A stretch of DNA of 64,000 nucleotides, taken from positions 8,542,371-8,606,370 of the forward strand of contig BSYO01000026.1 in assembly GCA_033239525.1 (NCBI GenBank), given 5' to 3'. The position numbers were made by a program, and so were the translations under genes. The notes below the pieces were generated by a model, which was not told the DNA's origin, ran no database searches, and saw nothing but the letters and a program-made list of their open reading frames with translations. This document shows positions 45,451 to 58,008 of the stretch, piece by piece (within the stretch, counting starts at the first letter, position 1; every line of letters starts with the position of its first letter). The DNA comes from Nepenthes gracilis (taxonomy: Eukaryota > Streptophyta > Magnoliopsida > Caryophyllales > Nepenthaceae).

Positions 45451-46703
45451 GTCACTAGTAATGAAAACTGGATGACTCCGTATTATCGATATCTTTCTGA
45501 TGGAATAGTTCCAGAAAATCAGGACGAAGTTAAACAAATAAAGAAAACTGCTGGCTGGTACGTAATCATTGATGGAAAAATGTATCGTTGTGGGTACTCT
45601 GTCCTATATTTGAGATGCCTAACTCTGGAGGAGGCAGATTATGTTTTAGGTGAGGTCAACCTTGGGATTTGCGGATCCCATATAGGAGGAAAGAATCTCG
45701 CCTTCAAATCAATGCGACAAGGCTATTTTTGGCCAACTATAAAAAAAGATGCTGTTGACTTTGTCAAGAAATGGAAAAACTGCCAAATCCATGGAAGTAT
45801 ACCTCATGCACCTCCAACCGAACTGAAATCATTACAAGCACCCTGGCCATTCGCACAATGGGGGCTGGACATACTGGGACCCTTCCCAGTAGCCGCTGGA
45901 CAAAGAAGATTTATTATAGCTGGAATTGATTATTTTACCAAGTGGGTGGAAGCTTCTCCCTTGACAAAAATAACTGAACATAATGCAACAAAATTCATAC
46001 GGTAAAACATTGTTTGCCGATTTGGAGTTCCAGAAGCGATAGTTACTGATAACGGAACTCAGTTTACAGGAAAACACTTCACTAAGTTTTGTTCGAATTT
46101 GAAGATCCGATTAGCACATACCTCTGTTGCTTATCCACAAGCAAATGGCCAAATAGAGGTAACTAATCGGACTTTACTACATGGATTAAAAACAAAATTG
46201 GAAGAAGCTGAGGGCTCTTGGGCTGATGAGTTACCGTCAATATTATGGTCAAACCGGACGACTCCTAAAGAGTCAACAAGAGAAATGCCATTCAGTTTAT
46301 GCTACGGAACCGAAACAGTGATACCAATTAAAAAGGATTGCCCAGCCTCTGGATAGAGAATTTTGATTCTCAAAGCAATTCAATACGGCTTAAGGAGAAT
46401 CTTGATTTATTGAAAGAATCCAGAGAAACGGCAGGGGTACGGACAGCCGCTTATCAGCAATGGATTGCGCGATACTACAACAAGAGGACAAAAGCACGGC
46501 AATTTGATGTGGGAGACTTGGTTCTGAGAAGCATATAGGCAACCGGTAAAATAGCCAATAGAAATAAGCTCTCTCCCAATTGGGAAGGTCTATTTATTGT
46601 TTCTGTTGTACTAAAAAATGGTGCATACAAATTACGCACCTCAAATGAAAAATTAGTGCCGAGAACTTGGAATGCAACGTATTTGAAAAAATTCTTTCAA
46701 TAA
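45451..46703 (+). pseudogene. Tat integrase
   Basis: Zinc-binding region GSHIGGKNLAFKSMRQGYFW then KKWKNCQIHGS, in which the first cysteine of the usual CxxC is Trp. Catalytic core: QWGLDILGPFPVAAGQRRF, then after a stop at 46003 FGVPEAIVTDNGTQFTGKHF and YPQANGQIEVTNRTLLHGLK, giving the D, D, E triad. The C-terminal part shifts frame near 46340 (YNKRTKARQFDVGDLVLR) and ends YLKKFFQ with TAA at 46701-46703. Confidence 0.9.
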
Positions 46704-46957
46704 AAGTCAAAATATTTGATTCCATTCAAAAAGGCGTCTAGTATATCTTTTTCCATCATAAATACAACATCAATAAAAATCAAAGTTAATGGGAAGGATT
46801 TGATGAAGGCTGCGTTGAAGATTCACCGGCTTCAAAAAATTCTTTCAAATCTAATTGGGAACGAGCACCAAGGTTCCTGGGATCAAAAAAGCCAACCGAA
46901 AAAGTTGGATCCAACTTGACAGCAATCTGCCGGCATAGAAGGACTCCATACAAAAAT

Positions 46958-48563
46958 CTAGCTATTCAAAGCCAGACGAACCTCCTCTGGTTTCAACCGT
47001 ACCATAAGCTCAGCTCCTAACTTGGCATTGTCACTTCTGAGATTAGAAGCGTGTTCCACGGACTTCCACAAAGCATCTTTAGCTTTTTGCAACTCCGACT
47101 CAATGCTAGAAATCCGACTTTGAAGTAGATCAATTTTTGCAGCGTCAGCACTAGCCTGATCTCTCATTTTTTCAAGAACTGACGGATCAGTGCATTTTTG
47201 TTCAAGTCTCTGAACTTCTTTCTCAAGTTGCTCGATCTTCAGGTCACGTTGGGTCAAATAAAGATTCAAAATTTCGTCCATCTTCTCGTTCTGTTAAGTA
47301 CAGGGATAAGATAGGAGTAAGTAAAAAAAAGGGGATAAAGGTTCCTTTGATAATCTTACTGTAATATAGCGGGCTTTTTGAGCCGCAGTCTTCAAAGACA
47401 GACGAAGTAAAGAAGTAGGAGTAGAAGCTCGCTCCGGACCTGGACCAGATGAACTCCGAGAGGAGAATAAGCAACCGGTTCAATTGAAGGGGTCAACTCT
47501 CCCTCCGGTCAAATCCTGAACTTTGAGGGATAGGCGGAGCAGAAAAGGTCGGAGTAGAAGTTTCTTCAACAGGCCTTTCAACGACTAAGTCAACCAGACC
47601 AGAAAGGGATTCCCTTGGGGCCGGAGTTGATGTGTTGAGTGGAACAAGTGTCATTTCCTCAGTTTCCGTTCCCCTTTGTCCAAATTCAGTGGCAGCCAAA
47701 GACTCAATGACATGATTTTCTTCCTGTGGTTGATTAGAAAGGGTAGGGGATGAATCACTTATCCCTTTTAACCTTTCAAACATGGGAAGGCCAACTTCAG
47801 CAGTATCGGAAGAAGGCGATTGGTTAGGTGAAACAACCCGACGTTTACGCCCCCTTGGCACGGTATTCTTCGATTTCTTTTTACGTTGTTTAGAAGATGG
47901 GTCCGATGTTCCAACTTTTTCGACTAGAGTCCCCCAATTAGTTAGAGCAAAAATTTCAGGAGTAAATAAATGTTCTTTATCAGAAAACAACTCCATATTA
48001 GCTCTTATCATCTCAATTAGAGGTTTCACCGATTCTTCTTCCTCTGAGGAGAGTTTGCCAGAATATGATTCGGGGATTTTACCCCAGGCATTAGGAATAC
48101 CAGACTGGGGAACAGAAAGGAAAAAGAAACGATCTTTCGAATTTTTGACTGTATCAATGATAACCCCACTGATATTTAATTCATGAGGAGACAAGGATAT
48201 CCAATCCCCAGTTTGACAAAATTTGAATAAAGCTCTAACGATAGTGGTGCTAAGAGTTGTACCACGAAAGCAAAAAAATATACAAAGGTTGCAGAGATAC
48301 CTCACGGCATTTGCATGGTATCGTGCGATGGTTATGCCCAAATCGGAAAAATTTGTTTGAAGTTCTAATGTGAGAGGAAAACGAAGACCACTCTTCAAAT
48401 GCGCTTCGTATACGGTAATATAGCCAGTTGGGGGAGGATCGGCTCTGTCACCCTCAGTCAGTATCGAACGCAAATATGAACTCGGGATATTATATTTGAA
48501 AATAATCTTTTGCATCTCCGCAGTGGTAAGAACAGATTTCATCGATTCGACTTTGGACGCCAT
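46958..48563 (-). pseudogene. Antisense ORF of Tat element (transposase_28-like, with coiled coil)
   Basis: On minus, 48563-47493 is an open frame of 356 aa: SVLTTAEMQKIIFKYNIPSS, YITVYEAHLKSGLRFPLTLE, ARYHANAVRYLCNLCIFFCF, WISLSPHELNISGV, then a Lys/Arg-rich segment (KQRKKKSKNTVPRGRKRR) and a Ser/Thr/Pro-rich tail. After one stop the same frame runs on to about 47358. A likely intron follows: donor GTAAGATT near 47358, acceptor TTAACAG near 47295. Beyond it lies MDEILNLYLTQRDLKIEQLE and a heptad-rich coiled coil to 46958. The family resembles the putative gypsy-type transposon domain of plants. It lies head-on to pol. Function is unknown; the basic stretch suggests a nuclear location (inference). 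Confidence 0.78.
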
Positions 48564-48769
48564 TGGAACAAGAAGAAGGAAAGTAAAATGCAGAACAATA
48601 TAACAGGAGAAACCCTTATATATAGGTTCGAAGGGACGTGTCCGTTCAAATTCAAAAATGATGAAGAGAAAACGTGTCAGGAAAACATTTGCTACTCAAA
48701 CGGCGGTAACAGAAGATACCACGTGATGATCAGCACATAGCAAGCCAGCTAAGATTGTGTCAGAACTAA

Positions 48770-50520
48770 TTCGCCATCCGGAGTGACCAAAAAGCGGGAG
48801 TCACTAAAATCGGAGTAAATAAACCCGTAGTGACCAAAAAACGGGAGTCACCAAATCTGGAATGAATAAATCCGGAGTGACCAAAAAGCGGGAGTCACTA
48901 AAATCGGAGTAAATAAACCCGTAGTGACCAAAAAACGGGAGTCACCAAATCTGGAATGAATAAATCCGGAGTGACCAAAAAGCGGGTCACCCAATCCGAC
49001 ACCACCAAAAAGCGAGTAAATAAAAATCGGGAGTGACCAAAAGCGGGAGTAAATAAACCGGGAGTGACCAAAAAGCGGGAGTTACCGAATCCGGAGTGAA
49101 TAAACCCGGAGTGACCAAAAAGCGGGAGTCACCAAATCCGGAGTGAATAAATCCGGAGTGACCAAAAAGCGGGAGTCACCAAATCCGGAATGAATAAATC
49201 CGGAGTGACCAAAAAGCAGGAGTCACCAAATCCGGAGTGAATAAATCCGGAGTGACCAAAAAGCAGGAGTCACCAAATCTGGAGTAAATAAACCCGGAGT
49301 GACCAATAAGCGGGAGTCACCAAATCCGGAGTGAATAAATCCGGAGTGACCAAAAAGCGGGAGTCACCAAATTCGGAATGAATAAATCCGGAGTGACCAA
49401 AAAGCGAGAGTCACCAAATTCGGAGTAAATAAACCCGGAATGACCAAAAAGCAGGAGTCACCAAATCCGGAGTGAATAAATTCGGAGTGACCAAAAAGCA
49501 GGAGTCACCAAATTTGGAGTAAATAAACCTGGAGTGATCAAAAAGCGGGAGTCACCAAATCTGGAGTAAATAAACCCGGAGTGACCAATAAGCGGGAGTC
49601 ACCAAATCCGGAGTGAATAAATCCGGAGTGACCAAAAAGCGGGAGTCACCAAATCCGGAGTGAATAAATCCGGAGTGACCAAAAAGCGGGAGTCACCAAA
49701 TCCGGAGTGAATAAATCCGGAGTGACCAAAAAGCGGGAGTCACCAAATTCGGAGTGAATAAATCCGGAGTGACCAAAAAGCGGGAGTCACCAAATCCAGA
49801 ATGAATATATCCGGAGTGACCAAAAAGCGGAAGTCACCAAATTCGGAGTAAATAAACCCGGAATGACCAAAAAGCGGGAGTCACCAAATCCGGAGTGAAT
49901 AAATCCGGAGTGACCAAAAAGCAGGAGTCACCAAATCTGGAGTAAATAAACCTGGAGTGATCAAAAACCGGGAGTCACCAAATCTGGAGTAAATAAACCC
50001 GGAGTGACCAATAAGCGGGAGTCACCAAATCCGGAGTGAATAAATCCGGAGTGACCAAAAAGCGGGAGTCACCAAATCCGGAGTGAATAAAGCCGGAATG
50101 ACCAAAAAGCGAGAGTCACCAAATCCGGAGTAAATAAATCTGGAGTGACTAAAATGTCGGAGTCACCAAATCCGAAGTAAATAAACCCGGAGTGACCAAT
50201 AAGTGGGAGTCACCAAATTCGGAGTGAATAAATTCAGAGTGACCAAAAAGCGGGAGTCACCAAATCCGGAGTGAATGAATCCGGAGTGACCAAAAAGTTG
50301 GAGTCACCAAATCTAGAGTGAATAAGTCCGGAGTGACCAAAAAGCGGGAGTCACCAAATTCGGAGTGACCAAAAAGCATGAGTCACCAAATCCGGAGTGA
50401 ATAAGTCCGGAGTGACCAAAAAGCGGGAGTCACCAAATTCGGAGTGAATGAATCCGGAGTGACCAAAAAGCGGGAGTCATCAAATCCGGAGTGACCAAAA
50501 AGCGGAGTCACCAAATCCGG
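48770..50520 (+). repeat. 47-bp tandem repeat array
   Basis: About 37 copies of a 47-bp unit built of three related parts: GGAGTGACCAAAAAGCG, GGAGTCACCAAATCC and GGAGTGAATAAATCC. It lies between the antisense ORF start and the 3' LTR. Variant units recur in blocks: the block near 49428-49620 (AATAAGC variant included) is repeated near 49850-50040, an offset of about 422 bp or nine units. It is not coding. Confidence 0.95.
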
Positions 50521-50612
50521 AGCAATGAAAATTCAAAAAAATCCTAAGTAATCAATCCCATCATAAGACATGTTAGAAGTTAAAATTTTAATATTCTAGT
50601 ATGGGGGGCTAG

Positions 50613-51082
50613 TGATGGGTATTATTACCCGAATAACTGATAACCACCCATGGGATAAATTATAGAAACTCATAATAACTTCTACGGTTTGTTTTTGAGA
50701 GAAACGTACCATAATTAACCGGAGAAGTTATAAAAACGACAGGAGTTAAATTAACTAAGTATACTTATCTGGAGAAGTTATACATTTCCGGAGAAATTAG
50801 AAAATTGAAAGGAGGCCCTATATAAAGAGAAGGTAATCCTCCAAGAAAGGAGGCCCTGAAACTCTCTCTCTGAAAATTACTATCTGAAATAAAAATAAAT
50901 ACATCTTTCTCTTTTATTATTCAAAAAAGGCCATGACTGACTTGAGCGTCGGAAAGCCTTTGGGGATCTAGCCCCATTGGCTTTCTGATCATCTTGTCTT
51001 CCTTTGTATTGCACAGGTCTTGAGTTAAAAAGACGGAGCAACAAAAATCGTTTCCATCTAACTCCGGACCAAATCCGTAACA
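50613..51082 (+). repeat. 3' LTR of Tat element
   Basis: 470 bp, TGATGGGTAT to CGTAACA. It differs from the 5' LTR by roughly 30 substitutions and two short indels (counted by eye). Confidence 0.94.
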
Positions 51083-51585
51083 ATATATGATTTACTTTTT
51101 AATTTTGACTTCAAAACTTTATTAGATATGCACTCAAAAAAAAAAAAAAAAAAAAATTTGTTGAACTCACAAACTACGCGCAAGAGCTACACAACTAAAA
51201 AGGTAAGTGCAGTGAAAAATCGGATCGTACAACTCTTACAATAAAAGAAGCTATTTATGAGAAGATTTGTAATAATTTTATAAATGAAATTTATTTTTAG
51301 AATTAATCAATATAAATAATATTATTTTTAATTTATATTTATAAGTTATATTCATTACGATTTTTTTAAGCCTTGGTCAACTATAATAGGGATTTACGGT
51401 TACAAAAAAGAGATAAAAATTTTATAAAAAAATACTGTAAACATTACAGACTCATCATATCTTTCTAATACAAGTATCATCCATTTTCTTCTTCTTTTAT
51501 AAAACCACATTCATAAGATATTTTATCTCAATTTATTTATTTCTCTTTTTTAATCTCATTTCTCTTCTTCCTTTTTTTTTTTTTT

Positions 51586-51618
<33 letters not shown>

Positions 51619-53915
51619 TTTGCATTTTTTTTGTTTTTTTGTTGACCGGAAGAATACAAAAAAAGAGAAATAATATATCAATAATTAACTTTTAGACTTT
51701 GTGGTATGGTATTTTTATGGAGGCACAAAATAAAATAACAAAGTTTAAATTTGTCCCTATTTTTTTTTACACCACATATCACTCTTATTTTTCTCCATTA
51801 ATTGTCTTTATATCTTAAGATATTTGGATAGAATAAGTGTTTAATATATCTAGATCAATTTTATAACGTGGGTAAATCAAAAAAATATAATTATAAACTT
51901 AAAATTTACACGTGATATGTTCAAATTAGTTTCAAATGGTAATCAAATAAGAAATAAAATAAGTTTAGGTTCAAAAATTTAAAAATGTGCAATTAAAATC
52001 ATCTTTAAAGTGAATACAATAATTTATTTGTATAAAATTAAGTAATTCTTATTAAATAATGATTAATTATCAAGAGTAACAATTCAAAATATGTATAATA
52101 AAATTATTAAAAGATTTTTGCTGAAAAAATAATCATTATAGATTATAGGTTCAAAATAATGGTTTAAGGACTCACTCGGGTATTAAATTTTTACTATATT
52201 AAGGTAATATATGATATTTAGACAAACTAAGTAAGAATAAAATTTATATATATTATATAGTAATTACTCTCTAAATAATATCATTAGACGATACAATTAT
52301 AAAATTTTAAAGGTCAATGTTTAAATTTAATTAATTACAAAATTAGTATTTAACTCATAATTTATAAGATTACCCACAAAATTTAAAATTTTTTTATGAA
52401 TTTTTTTTTCAAAATTTTTCAACTTTTTTTTTTAAAATTTTTTTCATAATTTTTTTTTTATTTTTATAAATAAAATTATATATATATACAAACATAAATA
52501 TCAAAAAAAAAAAAAATTCATTCATCTCTTTTATCTATACCAAATATTACCTATAATTTAAAATAATCTAAGCATATAATCATGTGATAAGATAAGAGAA
52601 GGAGAGTACTTAGATGTTCTACACATTTTTTTTTTTTTTTTGGTAAGCAAATAGATGTTCTACACATGATATGTTGATACTAGATATCTAAAAATAATAA
52701 AATTATCTCATAAAATAAATAAGATAATATTAATTTAAAAAAAAAAAAAAACTAAAATTGTTTGATAAGTGGTAGATCACCCATTAGGAAGACTCGCCAC
52801 TACAAAAAAAACTTAAATAGTAATTTCATCCAATACTTATTCTATTTTGAGTTAATAACTCCATGATTAATTCATCTCGAACTAGAGTGGGGATTGACAA
52901 AATAGTTATAGAATAATATTTATTCTCACATAAAAATATATTTTTTAAAATATTTTTTTCTTGTTCTATACATTTATTATTTTTGATATAATATATTATA
53001 CTATGCTATGATCACTTGTTAAAAAATTTTTAATCTCAATCTAAAATTTTTTCTTATATTTTTTTTAATTTTGCTCAATTCATCGCATAATCTAGAAGTT
53101 TTAAAGTTAGTGAATTTTTTTAATAAATTTATCCTTTTTAGTGTAGTGATTTTTTGATCCTACTCTAAATCTTACTTATCGATTACCAGGTGCTCTAAGA
53201 TTCTCATTGACATCACACCTCTAAAATGTTATAAGATTAAAAAAATAATAAAAAATCTACAATTTTTTCCCCCGTAATTTTCACTTTCATGAATCTGTTT
53301 TTAATTTTCATTTCTTGAAACTTTTTTTTTTAGTTATGTTTAATTTAATTTATTCTTTTATCTTTATTTACGTAACTGTTTGTTTCTCTTTTTTTTTAGT
53401 TTTTATTTTTTTAACAGTTTTTAACTTTTTTTTTAAATTTTACGTTAACATTTTCTTTTACTTATGTTTTTTTCTTTTTTCAGTGTTTAGTTTTTTTTTA
53501 AACTTTAAATGGTAGGGTAGAAAATTAACAATGGTAGAAAAATATAAACTCCGCGACAACAGCACTAAAAACTTGATCAAACCATAATAAGTATAATTCT
53601 TTTAAACTTTGTAAGTGTATGAGAGTTTGGTGTGTTTTTTTTAATAAATCGGATTTCGTATCTATAATGAGTTTATTTTTTATTTAAAATTAATTTCATA
53701 ACTATTTTATATTTTAAAAATTTTAAAAAAATTAAAATGTTAAATTGGTGATAATTAGAGTGGCCATAATAGTTGTGCTACAACCATTAAAAAGGATATA
53801 AAAAATAAATGATAAAATTTTAAATTGTTGAAAATTAAAATATCTGTGACGGTTATGCTATTCAATAGCAACAAAATTTAAAGTATGAGACATTAAAGTG
53901 CGAAAATATAAAATT
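51083..53915. other. AT-rich non-coding region
   Basis: No coding sequence or RNA gene seen. It contains long A and T runs (for example 51128-51150 and 52622-52641), a CT run at 51588-51612, a tiny retroposon stub at 52611-52667, and at 53640-53915 a diverged copy of the AT-rich repeat seen at 39290-39565. Confidence 0.6.
52611..52667 (-). mobile_element. Severely truncated SINE-like stub with 16-bp target duplication
   Basis: TAGATGTTCTACACAT occurs at 52611-52626 and 52652-52667, perfectly. Between lie only a T run of about 17 and GGTAAGCAAA. On minus this reads TTTGCTTACC plus poly(A), the same 3' end as the retroposon at 28050-28186. Confidence 0.8.
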
Positions 53916-54515
53916 TGATAGGTCCTGTAACACTGTGAGATGACACGACACCAGGCCTATCAGTCAGAGTGCCAGGGATACTAAGGTCCAATGAGATCCA
54001 GCGAGGTGTGAGGCCTAGGAGGTACCACAATCGGCCTAGTCACGACCTAACTCATGACGAGCAGATAATGACAAGCACCAAGGAAGTCTAATTGACAGCC
54101 CAGCAAAATTAGCTAATTGTGGCATTGGGAGCCTGGCAATCGACAGTATGGTTGATACAACATGCACATGTTTGCGGTACCTGCAACCACTGACGGGATA
54201 AATTGGCAAGTGTTCGGTGAGGACCACCAATTGTCACGAAATTAACCCAAAATGACAACTGATATCGGTGACCTTCACAGTTGTCGGGACAGTCTGGGAA
54301 TCCTGCCGGGACAGCTATTAACGGCCTTATCGCTAAAGCCACATCGACAACAGTGTAACAAATACCCTTCACCCCTACCAATGAAGAAAGAGGATGACTT
54401 AGGCCACCACTAACCTGACAAAATGATACTTACTCTCAATTGACCAGACGAAACAAAGAGTTTTCCCTCTTTCTCTCAAAAAAGTCACTCCCTATCGAGC
54501 ACATCCACCAAAGTC

Positions 54516-55700
54516 AAGCCCTCCAATAGATATCCCAACTCACCAAAGAGGTGAAACTCAACACCTTCGTCGCTACTCTGGAATCGGGTGACTTCTTTAA
54601 GCACCTAACCCGTTAGAACTTTTAGACCTTTCGGAAAGTTGAGACAATTGCTCGCGCATACATAGTGGCGAAGGAGGCCAACAAAGTGAAGCGGCCAGAG
54701 TGCGCATATTGACCCCCAGAGGGACCGGCGAATGAGAAGAAGAGGAGCCGAGATGATAATTGCTTTCGGGGCCCTCGAAAGCAGCCATGGGCAAAACTCG
54801 GTGTCCAAAAGGAGTTCAGGCCCCCGAGTTTGACTCCTCTAAATGACACCCACGCCAATATCCAGATGTAGATCCAAGATAAAAAGTTCTTGAAATGGTC
54901 AAAGACACCGAAGAACTCGGAAGAAGGAGACTAGTTAAAGTACTGTCACTACCATCAATTTCTAGGTTATAACATTGAAGATTGTCGGATGCTATAGAAG
55001 GCGATTGAAGACCTGCTTTGTAAAGGGCACATCACTAGGTTCTTACAAAATTTGGGGCAGGCCCCCATAGTAGGCGAGGATGGACCAGAGCAGCTGAGGA
55101 ACCAAGACGTGATTGGATCATTAATATGTTGACAACTCATTTGGCCAAGAACAATGCCCTACACCATCTAGAGACAACTTCCAATAGTAAAAGGCCAATG
55201 ATAAGAGTTAGGAATGAGGTCATTAGTTTTAGTGATGACGATATAGCTCATGTAATAACTTCCCACTAGAACTCCCTAGTGGCATCGATCATCATTCCAG
55301 ACGGTACAATTGACTACTAGTTGAAACGATTTTTTATTAATAATGGAATCTCTCAAAATTTACTCTATCTTGATGCATACTTTAAGCTTGGCCTGAAGAA
55401 TAATCAAATGAAGACGACTAAGGAACCATTATACGGGCAGGACAATGAGCTGGTACCCGTTTAGGGGCCATCCAACCGGAGGTTACGCTGGGGATTTATC
55501 CCTAGACAACCTCCAAGATGCTCACGTTTCTAGTGGAGGATCTTCCCTCGATCTACAATGCCATCTTGGGATAACCCTACCTGGTTGCCTTTGGAGTAGT
55601 GATGTCGATCTAGCACCTAAAGATGAAGTTCCCGACTCAGTTTGGCGTTAGGGAGGTCTTAAGTGACCAGATGACTGGTCGGATATGCTACTGTCTCAAA
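54516..55700 (+). pseudogene. Tat gag/protease relic (third copy)
   Basis: Gag core EVKLNTFVATLESGDFFKHL followed by TIARAYIVAKEANKVKRPEC; a C/H region KYCHYHQFLGYNIEDC near 54938-54987; protease remnants around 55320-55580 with a VEDLPSIYNAILG-like piece. Stops are frequent. It is closer in sequence to the copy at 16297-18330 than to that at 41159. Confidence 0.72.
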
Positions 55701-58008
55701 TCACTCAAATGACCCTCGATTAGCCGATTCAGGACCTCAACCTTCGAGATGAAACCACCCTACAACAAGTCTAGTCTAGCGAATCAACCAACCAGGTTCC
55801 CTTGGACCCTAACAAACCCGAGAAATGCATGCAAATCGGAAGCTCCTTGGCAGGCCCTTTACAAGACTAGCAAAAACTTTCCTTAGGCAAAATTCTAACA
55901 GTTTTATTTGGACACCCACTAATATGCCAGAATACCGGCCCGAGTAATGATCCACATGTTGGGCTTTAATCCCGATCACAAACATTTCCGACAGAAGCAT
56001 AGGAACTATTTCATCAAAAAATTGATCGCCATCCATGATGAGGTAAAAAAGCTGCTCAATGTGGGGTTCATCAGGGAGGTCTAATACTCGAACTAACTTT
56101 CTAATGTGGTCCTTGTTAAGAAAAATAATTAGAAGTGGTGAATATGCATTGACTTCTCCGATGTGAACAAAATCTGCCCAAAGGATAGCTTTCTATTACT
56201 GAGGATCAACTTGCTAGTAGACTTCATGTTCGGCTACGAGTTGCTGAGTTTTATGAATCCCTACTCGGTTTACAATTAGATCTGAATGAGCCCAAATGAT
56301 GATAAAATACCTCATTAATGATAGACCAGGGAACGTACTTCTACATGGTTATATCCTTCAGCCTGAAAAATGTCAGAACAGCCTACTAGCGGCTCATGAA
56401 CAAGATGTTTGAAACCCAAATCGGTTGAAAGATAGAGGTGTATATGGATGACATACTCGTCAAAATCAAAACCATCGACGACCATATTTGCAACTGAGTG
56501 AGGCCTTCGAAGTCCTTTGGACGTATAAGATGAAGCTAAATTTGGCCAAATGTACATTCAACGTGACATTTGAAAAGTTCTTAGGTTTCATCATCTCTCA
56601 GCAGGGAATTGAGTTGAACCCTAAAAAGATAAAAGTTATCCTCAATATGAATACACCTTGGACCGTGGAGGAGGTCCAAAAGCTCACTAAAAGGCCCACT
56701 ACACCCTCTCGGTTCTTGGCAAAATCCATGGAGAAATATTTGCCCTTTTTCAAGGCTTTGATAGGAACCGAGGAAACCGACTTCCAGTGGATGGTCGACT
56801 ATGAACTTGCCTTTTGAGAACTCAAAGAGTATCTTGCAAACCCTCCTCTCTTATCTTCACTTGAGGAGGGCAAAGAGCTATATTTGTACCTTGTGCTCTT
56901 TGACAAGGTGCTGAGTTTGGTCCATATTCGGTAATAGTATGGCATACAATGGCCGGTGTGCTACGTCAATAAGGTCCTAACAAATATCGAGACTCGTTAC
57001 CTGTATACCGAGAGGATTATATTAGCCATTATCTACTCTGCCTGAAGTTGTGCCCATACTTCTAGGTGCACAAGATTGTTGTCTTGATTAATCAACCATT
57101 GAAGAAAATATTGTAGAAACTAGACATATCTGGATGATTGGTCAAATGGGCTATCGAGTTGGGCGAGTTTGACATGGAGTTCTAATTGCAACCATCCATG
57201 AAGGGTCAGGCTATCACAGACTTCATGGTTGAAACGGCAACCCCAATTCTAGATGCCCTTGACCTCGTTGAAGACACCAATTAGCTAGAGATCCCAGCTT
57301 GGACCTTACACATCGACTGGTCATCAATGCAGATGGGTAGCGGAGTAGGCATACTTTTAAGGACTCGAATGGGTAAGAGATAAAGTACTCAATGACCATT
57401 GGATTCCTAACTACTAACAACGTCGTCGAGTATGAGATGCTACTCGCTAGGCTCTTACTGGAAAAGTAGTGCTTGACTAGGTCACTAATCATCTAAAGTG
57501 ACTCCGAGTTGGTTGTCAACCAGATCCGTAGAAATTTTGAAATATCGAACCATTTGCTCGCAAAGTACCTTACCAGAGTGAGGTGCTTGACCCAAGCATT
57601 CGACAAGGTTGAAGTGATCCATGTCCCGAGGGGAGAGAGATGGAATGTGGGCCAGCTAGCAAAGGCTATAACAACTAGGAATCTAGAGCAGTACGTCAAA
57701 GACATGAAGGAAGTCCTTGCCACATCGAGCATAGACGACCTTGAGCATGAGGTGCTGCAAGTGGCTGATGATAACTGGATGACCCCGTATAGGAGGTGCC
57801 TGACTGACAGTTTCCCACCAAAGAGCCCGAAAGAGGCCGAAAATAATAGGTTGGCACACCATCATGGATGGGAGGCTGTATCGCTGCAAGTACTCAACCC
57901 TCTACATGAGGTGTCTCATGCCAGAAGAGGCTAATTATGTACTGGGTGAGGTGCACCTTAACATTTGTAGGTTACACATTGGAGGCAAGAATTTAGCCTT
58001 CAAGATAA
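55700..58008 (+). pseudogene. Tat RT, RNase H and partial integrase relic (third copy)
   Basis: RT fragments in shifting frames include an equivalent of YVDD reading VYMDDILVK near 56440-56466. The connection KFLGFIISQQGIELNPKKIK is in frame 56488-56817. RNase H lies at 57509-57730 (VVNQIRRNFEISNHLLAKYL, LAKAITTRNLEQYVKDMKEV). The integrase zinc region ends at a truncated NLAFKI at 58007. Confidence 0.75.

Larger units (their letters stand above)
40620..51082 (+). mobile_element. Tat-lineage Ty3/gypsy element, structurally complete
   Basis: 10.46 kb between LTRs 40620-41104 and 50613-51082. Flanks ATACA (40615-40619) and ATATA (51083-51087) are a target duplication with one change. The primer site starts TTGGCGCTGTCTGTGTGAAT at 41105; a purine tract ATGGGGGGCTAG precedes the 3' LTR. 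Internal order: gag, protease, RT, RNase H, integrase on +; an antisense ORF on minus; a 47-bp tandem array; the 3' LTR. This is the layout of the Tat group (Grande/Retand/Ogre relatives). Frameshifts and stops in pol mean it is not intact. Confidence 0.93.
53916..58008 (+). mobile_element. Truncated Tat element (LTR, gag to integrase zinc region)
   Basis: An LTR-like start TGATAGGTCC at 53916 interrupts the AT-rich repeat. After about 600 bp of LTR sequence the element jumps at about 54515 into the gag core (EVKLNTFVATLESGDFFKHL), so the U5, primer site and gag start are missing. Then come gag C/H remnants (54940-55000), protease (about 55270-55580), RT in broken frames (56050-56480), 56488-56817 with PWTVEEVQKLTKRPTTPSRF and KSMEKYLPFFKALIG, RNase H (57509-57730) and the first part of integrase, which stops at 58008. 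Every domain is frameshifted. Confidence 0.82.

Noticed and set aside
47493..48563. 356-aa host gene on minus
   Set aside because: It lies between pol and the 3' LTR of a Tat element and has a homologue at the same place in the other Tat element, so it is transposon-encoded.
48770..50520. CRISPR-like array
   Set aside because: Units are directly adjacent with no unique spacers, inside a plant retrotransposon. It is a minisatellite.
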